DNA of 9,901 nucleotides from Acidobacteriota bacterium. Lineage in GTDB: Bacteria > Acidobacteriota > Terriglobia > UBA7540. The DNA lies in the NCBI GenBank assembly GCA_021828225.1, contig JAKASH010000064.1, positions 1-9,901 on the forward strand, in the 5' to 3' direction. Each line of letters starts with the position of its first letter. The stretch's first letter is position 1. The position numbers were made by a program, and so were the translations under genes. This document shows, one piece after another, positions 1-7,760 of this stretch. The notes under the pieces were generated by a model that saw only the letters and a list, made by a program, of their open reading frames with translations, had not been told where the DNA came from and did no database searches.

Positions 1-3000
1 ACGCGCACCTGGGAGAGTTTAGTTTGGAGCCGGTACCGGAGTGGTTCACGCAGCGCGACGAAGCCCGTAAAGCTGGCCCCACCTCCACCGATGGATCCTT
101 TCAACGAGGAGATGATCGCCCTTTCTCCTAGCAGCTTGACCGTGCCGTTCAGGGCGCTCAGGCGGAAAGGAAGATTGTTATAGCTCAGGCCGACATCCTT
201 GACATCAACCGTGCCATTCAGTTGCGGATCGTCCGGCGTACCGGTCAACCGCAATTCCAGATTCGATTCGCCCGTGGCCTGAATGCCGCTCGCCACCAGG
301 CTGAGCAAGGTCGCAGCCGCTTTGCCTCGGGCCGAAAAATCGAGCGAGGGCGGATGCCCCAGGTGGACGGAGCCGCCGACCTCGAAGTTGGTTGACGGTC
401 CCTGCAATCGAAATTGGTTGAACTTGAGGTTTCGCCCGGCATAGCTGACTTCGACGGGGCCCTCGTTTGTCAGTTTAAAGGATGGGATGTTGATCTCGAG
501 CGCCTGGATTCGACTTCTTCCCACCAGTTGGCTCTTCTCCTTAAACGGACCGCTCACGTCGAAGGAGCCGCTGGCGATAACTTTGGCGCTCATCGCATGA
601 GACGAAAACTCTTCGATCCAGGGATCCGCGCGGAAGTCGGTGTACTGTCCGGAGAGATGCAACGGCCAGTTGCCCCGTGTTTCCATGTCGCCACTGACTT
701 GAAAATTGCCGGCCTGGCCTCCGCCGCCTTTGATCTGAAGCTTGATCTGCTGCCCTTGCCATTCGGCTTCGCCATGGACGCTTCCGAGCGATTTTCCTTT
801 CCAGGCAAGTTGCGTGATGTCCATGGTCGAGTGCACTTGCGCGTTGTCGAAAGTTCCCTGGCCCTTCAGATCAAAATTGACCAGTCCGGAGACTTCGGCA
901 GGGGATTTTGTCCCAGTCTCCTGGGGCTTGAGGAAGTGAATCTGATCGAGAGGAAATTCCCGGCCATGCAGATCGGCGGAAAAGGTGCGTTGAATTGGAT
1001 TGATCTGTATCCGTCCGCTGGCCCGCCCGCGGCCTTCAGCGAGCTTGATGTCACTTACGTCCCAGGCGGACTTGCTGGCGACAATATTTGCGGAGAACGA
1101 ATCAAAGGGTAGTCCGGCAAACTCACCCTTGTAAATCGCAAGTTGGCCGTGTCCGGAAAGGTTTTCGACCGTCCCCTCAGCCTGAACCTGACCAGTGAGG
1201 AGACCCTTCATCGAAGGCTTCAGACTCAAGGCAGCACGCAAACCTGCAACCGGAGTCTCCCTGGCTGTCGCTTGCAGGTGAACCGCGCTGTAAGGTTCCA
1301 GCTTCCAGTGAATAAGGCTCACGTCGGCGTCAAATGTCAGCGAATTCGCACCCAGTTTCACGCGACCCGATTGGATCCTTGCCCGGTGAGGCGACACCAG
1401 GATGCCCGCCTGGAAGCTGTCCCAAACCCACCCGCCGTAGTTGAAGCTCCCGGCGGCGATGTGTCCGTCGATTTCGGGGTTGGAGAATGTTCCGGAAACA
1501 TTGCCTATGAAGACTGCCTGACTCCGCAGCTTGATCGGGAGAGGATTCCTGGTTTCAATCAAGGCCTTGGCTACCGGGCGCCATTCTTCAAAGTCTGAGG
1601 TTACAAATTTGATGGCCAGAGAAGACCTCGTCGTACCAAACGTCCCCTGGGCTCCCATCGTGGAGTGGGGCGTCGAGATTTGGGCTTCTTTGAGTGTGAG
1701 TAGGACTTCGCGTCCCAGATCGAAAGACCCTTGGGCGTGGCCGCTCAACGGTAGCCCTGTGGGAGCCGAGCCTGCAGGCGGACGGAGTTGAAGGTCAAAC
1801 TGGCCTTGCAGTCTGGACGGCTTTTGCCAGCTTGCATTGACGACTCCGCTGATGACTGCCCGCGGATGGATAATTCCGATGGTGGCCGATGACGCCGGAA
1901 CGGCCTGCATCAGAGCGCTGAGGCTGAGGTTTGTAAAGCGGCTGCGCAACGTGATTCGTGGTGCGGCATGCCCTAGCGAAACGGTCGCGTCACCTTCCGC
2001 TCTGGCATTCAGTCCGGCGAAAGTGAAGTTCGTCAGCCTCAACTGGCTCCGGGCAAATTCGTAGTCCGCTGCAATGCTCAGTACGCCGGGCTTGAACCGG
2101 GGCACTTTCAGCATCAGTTCGCGCGCCTGCATGCGGCCCTTCAGCGAGAAGCCCTTTTCACCATACGTACCCTTTCCATCCAGATACAGGTATCCGCTTT
2201 CGAGTGAGGTGATTTTGAGGGCTCGGGCGAATTCCTGAAGTCCACCGTTGGTGCGGAATTCGAAGTTTCCCGCAAGCTGAGGTATCCAGTGGAAAGCGCC
2301 GGCGAGGTGTCCACGCAGGTTCTTGATTTGCCAGCTTAAAGCAGAGACCTGAACCTGATCGCTTGAAAGCTTGAAAGTTGTGGCAAAGGTAAGAGGCGGT
2401 GAAGTTGTGGATTTCCAATTGAAGACAGCGTCTGACGAGGCGATTGTGCCCAGATAATGGTGATCCTCGCTGACGTGCAGTTGAAGCGCAACGTTGTGGG
2501 CAGCGACTTGAATGGGGATGCGCTGATTGTTCCAGTGCAGGGTGGTGTGGCTCAGAGTCATGCGCTCGATTCCCATGTCCAGCAAAGCTGCCAATGATTG
2601 TCCATGCTGGGGTGAGACACTGGTTCCGGGCAGGTTCGTCGAGCCGTCGGGATACGTCATGACATGGAGGTCGGCTTGTTGCCATTCGAGGGTCCGAAGC
2701 ACCAGCCGAAACTGGGTCAGAGTGTCTGGGCTGACGTTCACGACGACATCTTGAGCCGAGAAAAGGGGCTGCCTGGCGTCCTTCTCAAGTCCGTGAATGA
2801 CCAGCAGGCGGGCGCTGACCCTCAGGTCGAGAGGGCGAAAGCCTAATCCTGCGATCTCAACTTTACCGCCGGTAATTTGTGAGAGACTGGCTTCAATCCG
2901 GTGCCGGAGAATGTGCCGGAACCACCCCGTGCTGGCCAGTCCGATTACGACAGCACACAGGACGAGGAGGACCCCCAGGGCATAAATCAGCCAGTGAATT

Positions 3001-3032
3001 GGCCTCGGCAATCTTAAATTCCTGAGTTTCAC
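1..3032 (-). CDS. tamB: TamB/AsmA-like inner-membrane-anchored translocation and assembly protein (3' end beyond window)
   Basis: I translated the minus strand from a GTG at 3032 and found one uninterrupted frame of 1010 codons that leaves the window at base 1. The product has a basic N-terminus (MKLRNLRLPRP), one membrane segment at about residues 12-32 (LIYALGVLLVLCAVVIGLA), then a long repetitive beta-rich periplasmic region. The visible C-terminal part has typical AsmA/TamB phrases such as LTGTPDDPQLNGTVDV, followed by LSALNGTVKLLGE and a GSIGGGG turn. TamB proteins span the periplasm as a hydrophobic beta groove and work with an Omp85 partner in outer-membrane protein insertion or phospholipid movement. 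The conserved C-terminal TamB (DUF490) domain is not in view, so a plain AsmA-like protein is possible, but the linked Omp85 gene favours TamB. The start is supported by GAGAGG 7 nt upstream. It lies 16 nt after the chaperone gene, indicating one operon. Confidence 0.85.
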   Translation of the reverse strand, partial: MKLRNLRLPRPIHWLIYALGVLLVLCAVVIGLASTGWFRHILRHRIEASLSQITGGKVEIAGLGFRPLDLRVSARLLVIHGLEKDARQPLFSAQDVVVNVSPDTLTQFRLVLRTLEWQQADLHVMTYPDGSTNLPGTSVSPQHGQSLAALLDMGIERMTLSHTTLHWNNQRIPIQVAAHNVALQLHVSEDHHYLGTIASSDAVFNWKSTTSPPLTFATTFKLSSDQVQVSALSWQIKNLRGHLAGAFHWIPQLAGNFEFRTNGGLQEFARALKITSLESGYLYLDGKGTYGEKGFSLKGRMQARELMLKVPRFKPGVLSIAADYEFARSQLRLTNFTFAGLNARAEGDATVSLGHAAPRITLRSRFTNLSLSALMQAVPASSATIGIIHPRAVISGVVNASWQKPSRLQGQFDLQLRPPAGSAPTGLPLSGHAQGSFDLGREVLLTLKEAQISTPHSTMGAQGTFGTTRSSLAIKFVTSDFEEWRPVAKALIETRNPLPIKLRSQAVFIGNVSGTFSNPEIDGHIAAGSFNYGGWVWDSFQAGILVSPHRARIQSGRVKLGANSLTFDADVSLIHWKLEPYSAVHLQATARETPVAGLRAALSLKPSMKGLLTGQVQAEGTVENLSGHGQLAIYKGEFAGLPFDSFSANIVASKSAWDVSDIKLAEGRGRASGRIQINPIQRTFSADLHGREFPLDQIHFLKPQETGTKSPAEVSGLVNFDLKGQGTFDNAQVHSTMDITQLAWKGKSLGSVHGEAEWQGQQIKLQIKGGGGQAGNFQVSGDMETRGNWPLHLSGQYTDFRADPWIEEFSSHAMSAKVIASGSFDVSGPFKEKSQLVGRSRIQALEINIPSFKLTNEGPVEVSYAGRNLKFNQFRLQGPSTNFEVGGSVHLGHPPSLDFSARGKAAATLLSLVASGIQATGESNLELRLTGTPDDPQLNGTVDVKDVGLSYNNLPFRLSALNGTVKLLGERAIISSLKGSIGGGGASFTGFVALREPLRYRLQTKLSQVR

Positions 3033-3039
3033 CCTTCAG

Positions 3040-3045
3040 CCTCTC
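3040..3045 (-). promoter_or_regulatory. Ribosome binding site of the TamB-like gene
   Basis: GAGAGG on the minus strand sits 7 nt before the GTG at 3032 and inside the 16-nt gap after the chaperone stop (TGA, 3049-3051). It supports the GTG as the start. The membrane segment follows 11 residues later, as expected for a signal anchor. Confidence 0.6.
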
Positions 3046-3048
3046 GTT

Positions 3049-3624
3049 TCAGTAAGAGTGAATCGTCACCCGGTGGTTGGACCTCAACCGCTCGAGCCAA
3101 TTGCTCAGCAGTTGATTCATCTTCTTCTGCACCAGAATTTCCCGGATCTGTTCCCGGACATCGTCCAGCGGAGGCGGCGCTCCTGCATGCTGCTTGGCAT
3201 ATTCTGGAACAAAAGTCTTCTTGTAGTAATCTTCAACTTCACTCGGATCAGGGACTGCAGACGGCCGCAGACGGTTGTCAATCATCCGCAGGGTCCGCTG
3301 GTAAAGCTCCAGCCGCTTGAGCACTTGCGGTTCCGTCATTCCAAGCGATTGGAGTGCAGAGAGGTACGTCGCCTCACTGGCGAATTTCTTTCGGACGCTG
3401 TCCAGAGTTTCCTTGGCCATTTTCTCGCCGTTCTTTGATTCTCTTGCCGAACTCCGCATCTGTTCTGCGAGGAGCTTCTGGCTGATCAGCCTGCTTAAAA
3501 CGGCTTCTTGTTTAGCTTTGTCGGGCGTGCCCTCCGGAGATTCGCCTTGCAGGAAGCGTTCGAAATGATACTCTTCCGTCACATCGCGCTGAGTGATGGC
3601 ATTGTAACCGACGGACGCCACCAC
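3049..3624 (-). CDS. SurA-N-type periplasmic chaperone without PPIase domain (true start probably upstream)
   Basis: The 191 residues from GTG 3624 match the SurA N-terminal chaperone fold. They open with a VASVGYNAITQRDV strand and turn (family pattern 'vngeaIT..D'), followed by long charged helices at about 35-120. A second helical part begins at PDPSEVEDYYKKTF (125-138) and ends in PPLDDVREQIREILVQKKMN and a final VTIHS strand. No parvulin PPIase domain is present, so it should hold unfolded outer-membrane proteins rather than isomerise prolines. GTG 3624 is only the first ordinary start codon. The same frame is open upstream and encodes a clear export signal (LLIAWCLLFGAIAALPAG, then IRA before the likely cleavage site). 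The real start is therefore probably CTG 3699, which overlaps the Omp85 stop as CTGA, or ATC 3738, 9 nt after GGAGGT. Without that extension the protein would stay in the cytoplasm. It sits between the Omp85 and TamB-like genes. Confidence 0.8.
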   Translation of the reverse strand: MVASVGYNAITQRDVTEEYHFERFLQGESPEGTPDKAKQEAVLSRLISQKLLAEQMRSSARESKNGEKMAKETLDSVRKKFASEATYLSALQSLGMTEPQVLKRLELYQRTLRMIDNRLRPSAVPDPSEVEDYYKKTFVPEYAKQHAGAPPPLDDVREQIREILVQKKMNQLLSNWLERLRSNHRVTIHSY

Positions 3625-3695
3625 TTTGTCCAGAGTCTCAGCTCTTATGCCGGCCGGCAGGGCAGCGATGGCTCCGAACAGCAGGCACCATGCGA

Positions 3696-6674
3696 TCAGA
3701 AGCTTTGCCCGATACTCAGAAAATACTGCACGTGTGATAGTTGGCGGACCTCCACGCCGCCGGGAAGACTTGGATCGGAAACCTGGTACCGAGTCGGATT
3801 CAGGGCATAGGCTACGTCGAACCGCAGGGGCCCGACGGGTGTTTTGTAAAGGAATCCCACACCTACTGCATGAACCGTATAGTCGAAATCGGTGGGCGAA
3901 TTCTGAGAAAACTTGAACAGACGCATTTTTCGAATGGTGGAATAGACATTCCCCATATCGTGAAAAAGGACCAGCCCCAGCCGATCTTGCGCGAAAGAAA
4001 AGCGCAGTTCCAGCGAATTCAGGAAGAGCGCATTGCCGCCGATCGGGAAACCCGTCTCGGGATCACGGGGCCCGGCCTGGTTGATGGAAAAGCCACGGTG
4101 TGAATCGCTCCCGCCCATAAAGAACCGTTCCGGCAAGGGAATTTCATGGGTGAGGACAGTCTGTTTTGATCCGTCCGGCTCGGTGACGGTCACACTCCTG
4201 AGGCCACCATAGGGAGACTCGACGGCGAAACGGGTATCACGCGCAAAAACCAGATGAGGAGTCAGCCGGTAGTAGGTTGCATTCTGGGCGGCAAAACGCA
4301 GGAAATTGGCTTCAGACGCCAAGCCCGACCAGGAAACGCCCGCGTCGGCCACAGAATAAGAGCCTCGCGTCGGATCGAGAGGGTTATCCCTGTGGTCGTT
4401 GACGTAGCTCATCGCGAACATGCCGATCTTGGCAGGAAGACTGGCCAAAGGAATCTGGCTTGCGGAAATTCGGTTTGACAGGTCCAGTGCCTGGACATTC
4501 CGGAATGAATAGCGTGCCGACAGGAAGGTTGTCGGGCTCCAGCGCTTTTCAAGGAGAATCGAAGCTTCCTTGCGTTTGGCTGTAAAAGTCAGAACGTTCC
4601 GGCTGGAGTCGATATCGGCGCTGAGGCGGACACTGATGTCGCGTCGTTTGGGAAGTTTCGGGACAAAATAGCTGACTGCAGCTCCTTTATCGAGAGTCGA
4701 AAGTCGGCCACGAAAGCTCAGGGTCTGATTGCGTCCTCCGACGTCGATGCGCGAGACATCCAGGGAAACGCGAGGGCTGGCTTTCAACTGACCCTGAGGT
4801 TCGTTGCTGCCCAGGCGCTGGACCTCAATGCCGCCGCCGTACCCGACCGTCCAACGGGGCGCCTCTTCCATGCTGACCAGAACGGACTTCTCGGTTTCCT
4901 GACTCTCCGGATTCTGAGGCGCAATCTGCACCTGGTTAAAAAGCCCAAGGTCATAGAGCTTGCGCTGAGACTCAAGGAGCGCACTTTCGTTGACGGGCTG
5001 GCCGGAGCGGAATGAAAGTTCGCGACGAACCACGCCCTCCCGTGTATACTGGTTGCCCAGCAGAATGACTCGCGCGATCATTTCCTTATTTCCGGAATCG
5101 ACCTGGTACTCGACATTCACAATGTGCTTCTTGTTTTCGTGCGAGCTGCGGATCGCTACTTTGGCGTGAGAGTACCCTCGATTAGCAAAGTACCTTAGAA
5201 TGGTATCGCGATCTTTTTGTTCGTTTTCAGGCGAGTAATAGTGCCCCGGTCTATTGGCCAGCCGCGATGACAGGACTTTTTCTTGTTTGCTGGTAAGACC
5301 TCGCAGCATCAGTTTCCCCACCATAGTCCGCACGCCTTCCTGAATCTGGATCGTCACGAAAAGATGATCGGGTTGGTCGCGATAGTAGTAATTGAAATAC
5401 GGTTCGATTTTCGCATCCAGGAAACCCCGTGACTGATAGGCGGCTTTCAGCGAGTTGATATCGTCGTCCAGCAACTTGCTACTATAGGCGACACGCTGAA
5501 ACGGGAATTGGGCAGGATGGATGGTCATGACCGACGTCAGCAGCGTAGTGGTAAGGGCATGGTTCCCCGTAAACTTGTACCCTTCGAAGCTGCCTTTCCG
5601 GCCGAGTTTTACCGTGTAGGTCACTCGCAAGTGGTCCGCCTTAAGATGCTCGACTGGAGCGACCGTGACGGAGGCCTGCAGGTAACCCTTCTGCTGACAA
5701 AAATCTCTCAGCGCTTCGGAGCCCCTTTCCAGGGAAGGCTGATCGATCACACCATCCTGGTATAAGGGAAGAATATCGCTCAGCTTGCGGCGCGATATCT
5801 CTGCCCCTCGCACGTGAACCTCGATCACCGGCCCGGCTTCGCACTCGACAAGAAGATTCTCGGTATTGGTTTTGGGGTTGAAAACACGCTTCTGAATGAT
5901 GGTGTTTGCCTGCAGGTAACCTCGTTTCAAGTAGAAGTTATGAAGCTTGTACAGGCCCTTCTCGATGTCGGCCGAAGTCAGGCGTTCGCCTGGATGCCAG
6001 CCTGTCACTGATCTTAAGCGGTCAGCGGGGAAGACGGACCGGCCCTTGAATATGACCTCGTTGAGACGAGCCTGCTGTCCCGGAGTGACGATGAGCAGGA
6101 CGTTGGCTTCCTGAGTGGCGGGATTGCGCACGACCTTATTTTGAATTCTTACCTGGTAGAACGCGTTGTCTGCAAGGACTCCCTTGATGTTCTGCGCCGC
6201 AGTTGCAAGATCTTCCTCGCGCAGGGAGCGTCCCAAAGGCAACCGGGCGGCAGCCACGAGTGTACTGGAGTCCAGCGGCTTGGGTGTTCCTGAAACCTGG
6301 ATAACCCCGATAAAGTACCGCGCCTTGCCCGCAAAGGTCAGCGCAACGCCGCCGGGTACGGGCTCGGCCTCAGCCTGGAGATTGACAAAGCGACCCGTGG
6401 CGTAAAGTTTCTTCAGGCTCTCGTCCACTTTGACGGGGTCGAGCGGCTCTCCCACTTTCTGGACAATTTGCTCTTTGAATTGGGACGGATAGAGGTGAGC
6501 GTCAGTCTTCAGGTCGATGCGAACAACCGTGCGTCCCCATTGTGAAGGCGCGGCAAAGGTGAGTGCGGCACACCCCAGCCATGCGACGGCCAGCAGGGCC
6601 GCGAATCGGCAGATGTTTACTGGAGCGTGGATTGCGCACCCATACCGCTCGGATCGCTGGTATGTTGCGTCCAC
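3696..6674 (-). CDS. Omp85-family outer-membrane assembly protein (BamA/TamA-like) with seven POTRA-like repeats
   Basis: This 992-residue protein has an export signal (hydrophobic core about 21-42), a periplasmic arm at about 47-606, then an outer-membrane barrel. The arm divides into seven units of about 80 residues. Each ends in a helix-Gly-aromatic signature: LKKLYATGRF, GVLADNAFYQ, FYLKRGYLQA, FCQQKGYLQA, AYQSRGFLDA, YFANRGYSHA and LYDLGLFNQ. E. coli BamA has five POTRAs and TamA three. Barrel motifs are DHRDNPLDPTRG (760-771), FFMGGSDSHRGF (851-862, the family's RGF/RGY lid motif), DMGNVY (906-911) and a near-terminal YKTPVGPLRFDVAY (943-956). The chain ends with the aromatic beta-signal QYFLSIGQSF. 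Such proteins insert beta-barrels into the outer membrane. Linkage to a TamB-like gene suggests a TamA-like role, while the size and multi-POTRA arm also resemble BamA. GTG 6674 is the only ordinary start after an in-frame stop. It has a modest AAGG 6 nt upstream, and the leader peptide is rather long. This is the first gene of the three-gene cluster. Confidence 0.93.
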   Translation of the reverse strand: MDATYQRSERYGCAIHAPVNICRFAALLAVAWLGCAALTFAAPSQWGRTVVRIDLKTDAHLYPSQFKEQIVQKVGEPLDPVKVDESLKKLYATGRFVNLQAEAEPVPGGVALTFAGKARYFIGVIQVSGTPKPLDSSTLVAAARLPLGRSLREEDLATAAQNIKGVLADNAFYQVRIQNKVVRNPATQEANVLLIVTPGQQARLNEVIFKGRSVFPADRLRSVTGWHPGERLTSADIEKGLYKLHNFYLKRGYLQANTIIQKRVFNPKTNTENLLVECEAGPVIEVHVRGAEISRRKLSDILPLYQDGVIDQPSLERGSEALRDFCQQKGYLQASVTVAPVEHLKADHLRVTYTVKLGRKGSFEGYKFTGNHALTTTLLTSVMTIHPAQFPFQRVAYSSKLLDDDINSLKAAYQSRGFLDAKIEPYFNYYYRDQPDHLFVTIQIQEGVRTMVGKLMLRGLTSKQEKVLSSRLANRPGHYYSPENEQKDRDTILRYFANRGYSHAKVAIRSSHENKKHIVNVEYQVDSGNKEMIARVILLGNQYTREGVVRRELSFRSGQPVNESALLESQRKLYDLGLFNQVQIAPQNPESQETEKSVLVSMEEAPRWTVGYGGGIEVQRLGSNEPQGQLKASPRVSLDVSRIDVGGRNQTLSFRGRLSTLDKGAAVSYFVPKLPKRRDISVRLSADIDSSRNVLTFTAKRKEASILLEKRWSPTTFLSARYSFRNVQALDLSNRISASQIPLASLPAKIGMFAMSYVNDHRDNPLDPTRGSYSVADAGVSWSGLASEANFLRFAAQNATYYRLTPHLVFARDTRFAVESPYGGLRSVTVTEPDGSKQTVLTHEIPLPERFFMGGSDSHRGFSINQAGPRDPETGFPIGGNALFLNSLELRFSFAQDRLGLVLFHDMGNVYSTIRKMRLFKFSQNSPTDFDYTVHAVGVGFLYKTPVGPLRFDVAYALNPTRYQVSDPSLPGGVEVRQLSHVQYFLSIGQSF
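3748..3753 (-). promoter_or_regulatory. Candidate Shine-Dalgarno for the chaperone gene, inside the Omp85 coding end
   Basis: A full GGAGGT lies within the last codons of the Omp85 gene, where the protein reads GGVEVRQL. Nine nt downstream, in the chaperone frame, is ATC (3736-3738). No ATG, GTG or TTG occurs at that spacing in the chaperone frame. A GTG further downstream is in the Omp85 frame. The match could be chance from the Val-Glu-Val codons, but its spacing to an open frame encoding a signal peptide is good. Confidence 0.4.
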
Positions 6675-6680
6675 CCGGGG

Positions 6681-6684
6681 CCTT
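6681..6684 (-). promoter_or_regulatory. Weak ribosome binding site of the Omp85 gene
   Basis: AAGG lies 6 nt upstream of GTG 6674. It is short, but no other usable start exists between the in-frame TGA near 6733 and the signal-peptide core, so it marks the likely start. Confidence 0.4.
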
Positions 6685-6701
6685 ACGAAACGGTACTTGC
6701 T

Positions 6702-6732
6702 GTGAAGCCGTATCCAAGAGATTGGTCTTCAC
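6702..6732 (-). other. Possible leader hairpin upstream of the Omp85 gene
   Basis: On the minus strand GTGAAG (6732-6727) can pair with CTTCAC (6707-6702) across a 19-nt loop, between the candidate promoter and the ribosome binding site. The 6-bp stem with a long loop is weak and may be chance. It is not a terminator because no T run follows. Confidence 0.2.
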
Positions 6733-6769
6733 CCCCGCAGAGCTAGGAGTAAACTCACACCAAAGTCCT

Positions 6770-6775
6770 ATTATA
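6770..6775 (-). promoter_or_regulatory. Candidate sigma70-type -10 box for the Omp85-chaperone-TamB operon
   Basis: The minus strand has a perfect TATAAT about 95 nt before the Omp85 start, inside the 245-bp gap that separates this gene from the PIG-L gene. The hexamer 17 nt upstream (TCCGTC) is a poor -35. A TTGAGG is present but only 9 nt away, which is too close. The start of transcription would be near 6763, giving a leader of about 90 nt. The call rests on the -10 match and the location. Confidence 0.4.
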
Positions 6776-6819
6776 TCGTTCGTCCCTCAAACGACGGAAA
6801 GAAGCCAACAAGACGATGG

Positions 6820-6836
6820 AAAAATCTTCGGCGAAG
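6820..6836 (-). terminator. Weak intrinsic-terminator-like hairpin downstream of the PIG-L gene
   Basis: On the minus strand CTTCGCCGAAG can form a 4-bp stem with a 3-nt loop, followed after one A by five T residues. It lies about 85 nt after the PIG-L stop and before the candidate Omp85 promoter, where a transcript end would be expected. The stem is too short to be a strong terminator. Confidence 0.3.
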
Positions 6837-6919
6837 GAGAGCAAATTGTCTGGATCGCGCTTGTGCATCCTCGTCCACAGAAGCTCGCAGACCTGTACCG
6901 TTGCGCCATCAATACGCTG

Positions 6920-7684
6920 TCATCGAACCAACGCTCCCAGCAGTTCTTTCAGCAGATTTGTCGAGGGGAATCCCTGGCCGAGGTGTTGACGGAATCCTTC
7001 AGCCCATCGGAAACGCGCGTGTTTTCCCGCGTCCCTTGCCATTTTTCGCATGGTCAGAAGCGTTTGAGGAATGTCCTGCTGAGTCTGGAGCCAGGCCTGC
7101 TGGCTTTCGTGGCATGCAAGCATTTCCTCCTTGCGCTTGAGTGTAGCGCTGATGTTGACGGACATGCTGGACTCGATCTTTTTTCCCAGGATGTCTCGCC
7201 TTCCGAAGGCGTCGGCGTAATAGAGATGTGGAATCCCTGACAGCGGCGGGGCCGGATGCCGCGCGCCGGTTTTGTAATTGGGAGCCATGGCTCCAAAGCA
7301 GGCGGTCTGGCAGAGACGGCTCACCGTCTCATGATCAACCATGTAATCAACCGGCGAATGCGTCAGCACCAGAGAAGGGCGCGTTTGTCGGACCAGTTCC
7401 ATCACCTTGTTCAGATGCGGGTGGTCGTAAAAGATCAGCAGATCCTTGCTTTTCAGACAATGACATCGCGCGCCTATCTTCGCGGCAGCCCGTGATGCCT
7501 CTTGCTGCCGCAGCGCCGCAATTCCGGCGGCTGGAAGAGTCGTGCTCCCACAATCTCCTGCCGTCAGCGTCGCAATGTGAATTTCGGCGACGCGGCCGGC
7601 AAGATGCGCTAATGTCCCGGCACAAAGGAACTCAGCATCATCAGGGTGTGCGAACAGGGCCAGGACGTTGATAGGATTGGGCAT
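6920..7684 (-). CDS. PIG-L/LmbE-family zinc-dependent N-acetylglucosamine-type deacetylase
   Basis: The 254-residue protein opens with the PIG-L signature NVLALFAHPDDAEF. His13 and Asp16 are expected zinc ligands, and Asp15 is the likely catalytic base. The second family motif, THSPVDYMVDHETV (108-121), supplies His118 as third ligand. A KRKEEMLACHESQQAWL helix and a WAEGFRQHLG stretch near the C-terminus are typical of the LmbE-like branch. The family removes acetyl groups from GlcNAc-containing small molecules or glycolipids, including thiol cofactor precursors. The substrate here cannot be read from the sequence. No signal peptide is seen, so it is probably cytoplasmic. ATG 7684 was chosen over an upstream TTG at 7738 because GAGGAG lies 10 nt before it and the fold begins four residues later. 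It lies 148 nt after the TlpA-like gene, so cotranscription is possible but unproven. Confidence 0.9.
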   Translation of the reverse strand: MPNPINVLALFAHPDDAEFLCAGTLAHLAGRVAEIHIATLTAGDCGSTTLPAAGIAALRQQEASRAAAKIGARCHCLKSKDLLIFYDHPHLNKVMELVRQTRPSLVLTHSPVDYMVDHETVSRLCQTACFGAMAPNYKTGARHPAPPLSGIPHLYYADAFGRRDILGKKIESSMSVNISATLKRKEEMLACHESQQAWLQTQQDIPQTLLTMRKMARDAGKHARFRWAEGFRQHLGQGFPSTNLLKELLGALVR

Positions 7685-7694
7685 TGGGTTCGGT

Positions 7695-7700
7695 CTCCTC
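7695..7700 (-). promoter_or_regulatory. Ribosome binding site of the PIG-L gene
   Basis: GAGGAG lies 10 nt upstream of ATG 7684 and decides that start against the longer reading from TTG 7738, which would add 18 residues unlike the family. Confidence 0.6.
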
Positions 7701-7760
7701 ACTTCATGCAGGTGGACGCGCGCCTGCTCCACAGGCAATCAAAACACAAATCGCTCGATG

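Noticed and set aside
414..1112. 232-codon open frame on the plus strand
   Set aside because: It is antisense to the continuous TamB-like frame. Its protein has no family features, and the minus frame has typical beta-groove repeats through the same bases.
1143..1598. 151-codon open frame on the plus strand
   Set aside because: Also antisense to the TamB-like gene, with a composition typical of a shadow frame (Arg/Pro/Cys-rich).
2158..2685. 175-codon minus-strand frame inside the TamB-like gene
   Set aside because: It is an out-of-frame overlap. The frame from GTG 3032 runs through this region unbroken and carries the recognisable protein, so there is no frameshift.
3736..3738. ATC at the chaperone start as a sequencing error for ATG
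   Set aside because: Changing this C to G would put a stop in the Omp85 frame before its terminal QYFLSIGQSF beta-signal, which is clearly real. A base error there is unlikely.
6502..6732. 76-codon minus-strand frame starting GTGAAGACC upstream of the Omp85 start
   Set aside because: It overlaps the Omp85 signal-peptide region in another frame and has no recognisable features. A leader peptide role cannot be excluded but is unsupported.
6563..7240. 225-codon plus-strand frame across the gap and the PIG-L end
   Set aside because: It is antisense to well-supported Omp85 and PIG-L coding sequence and shows no domain.
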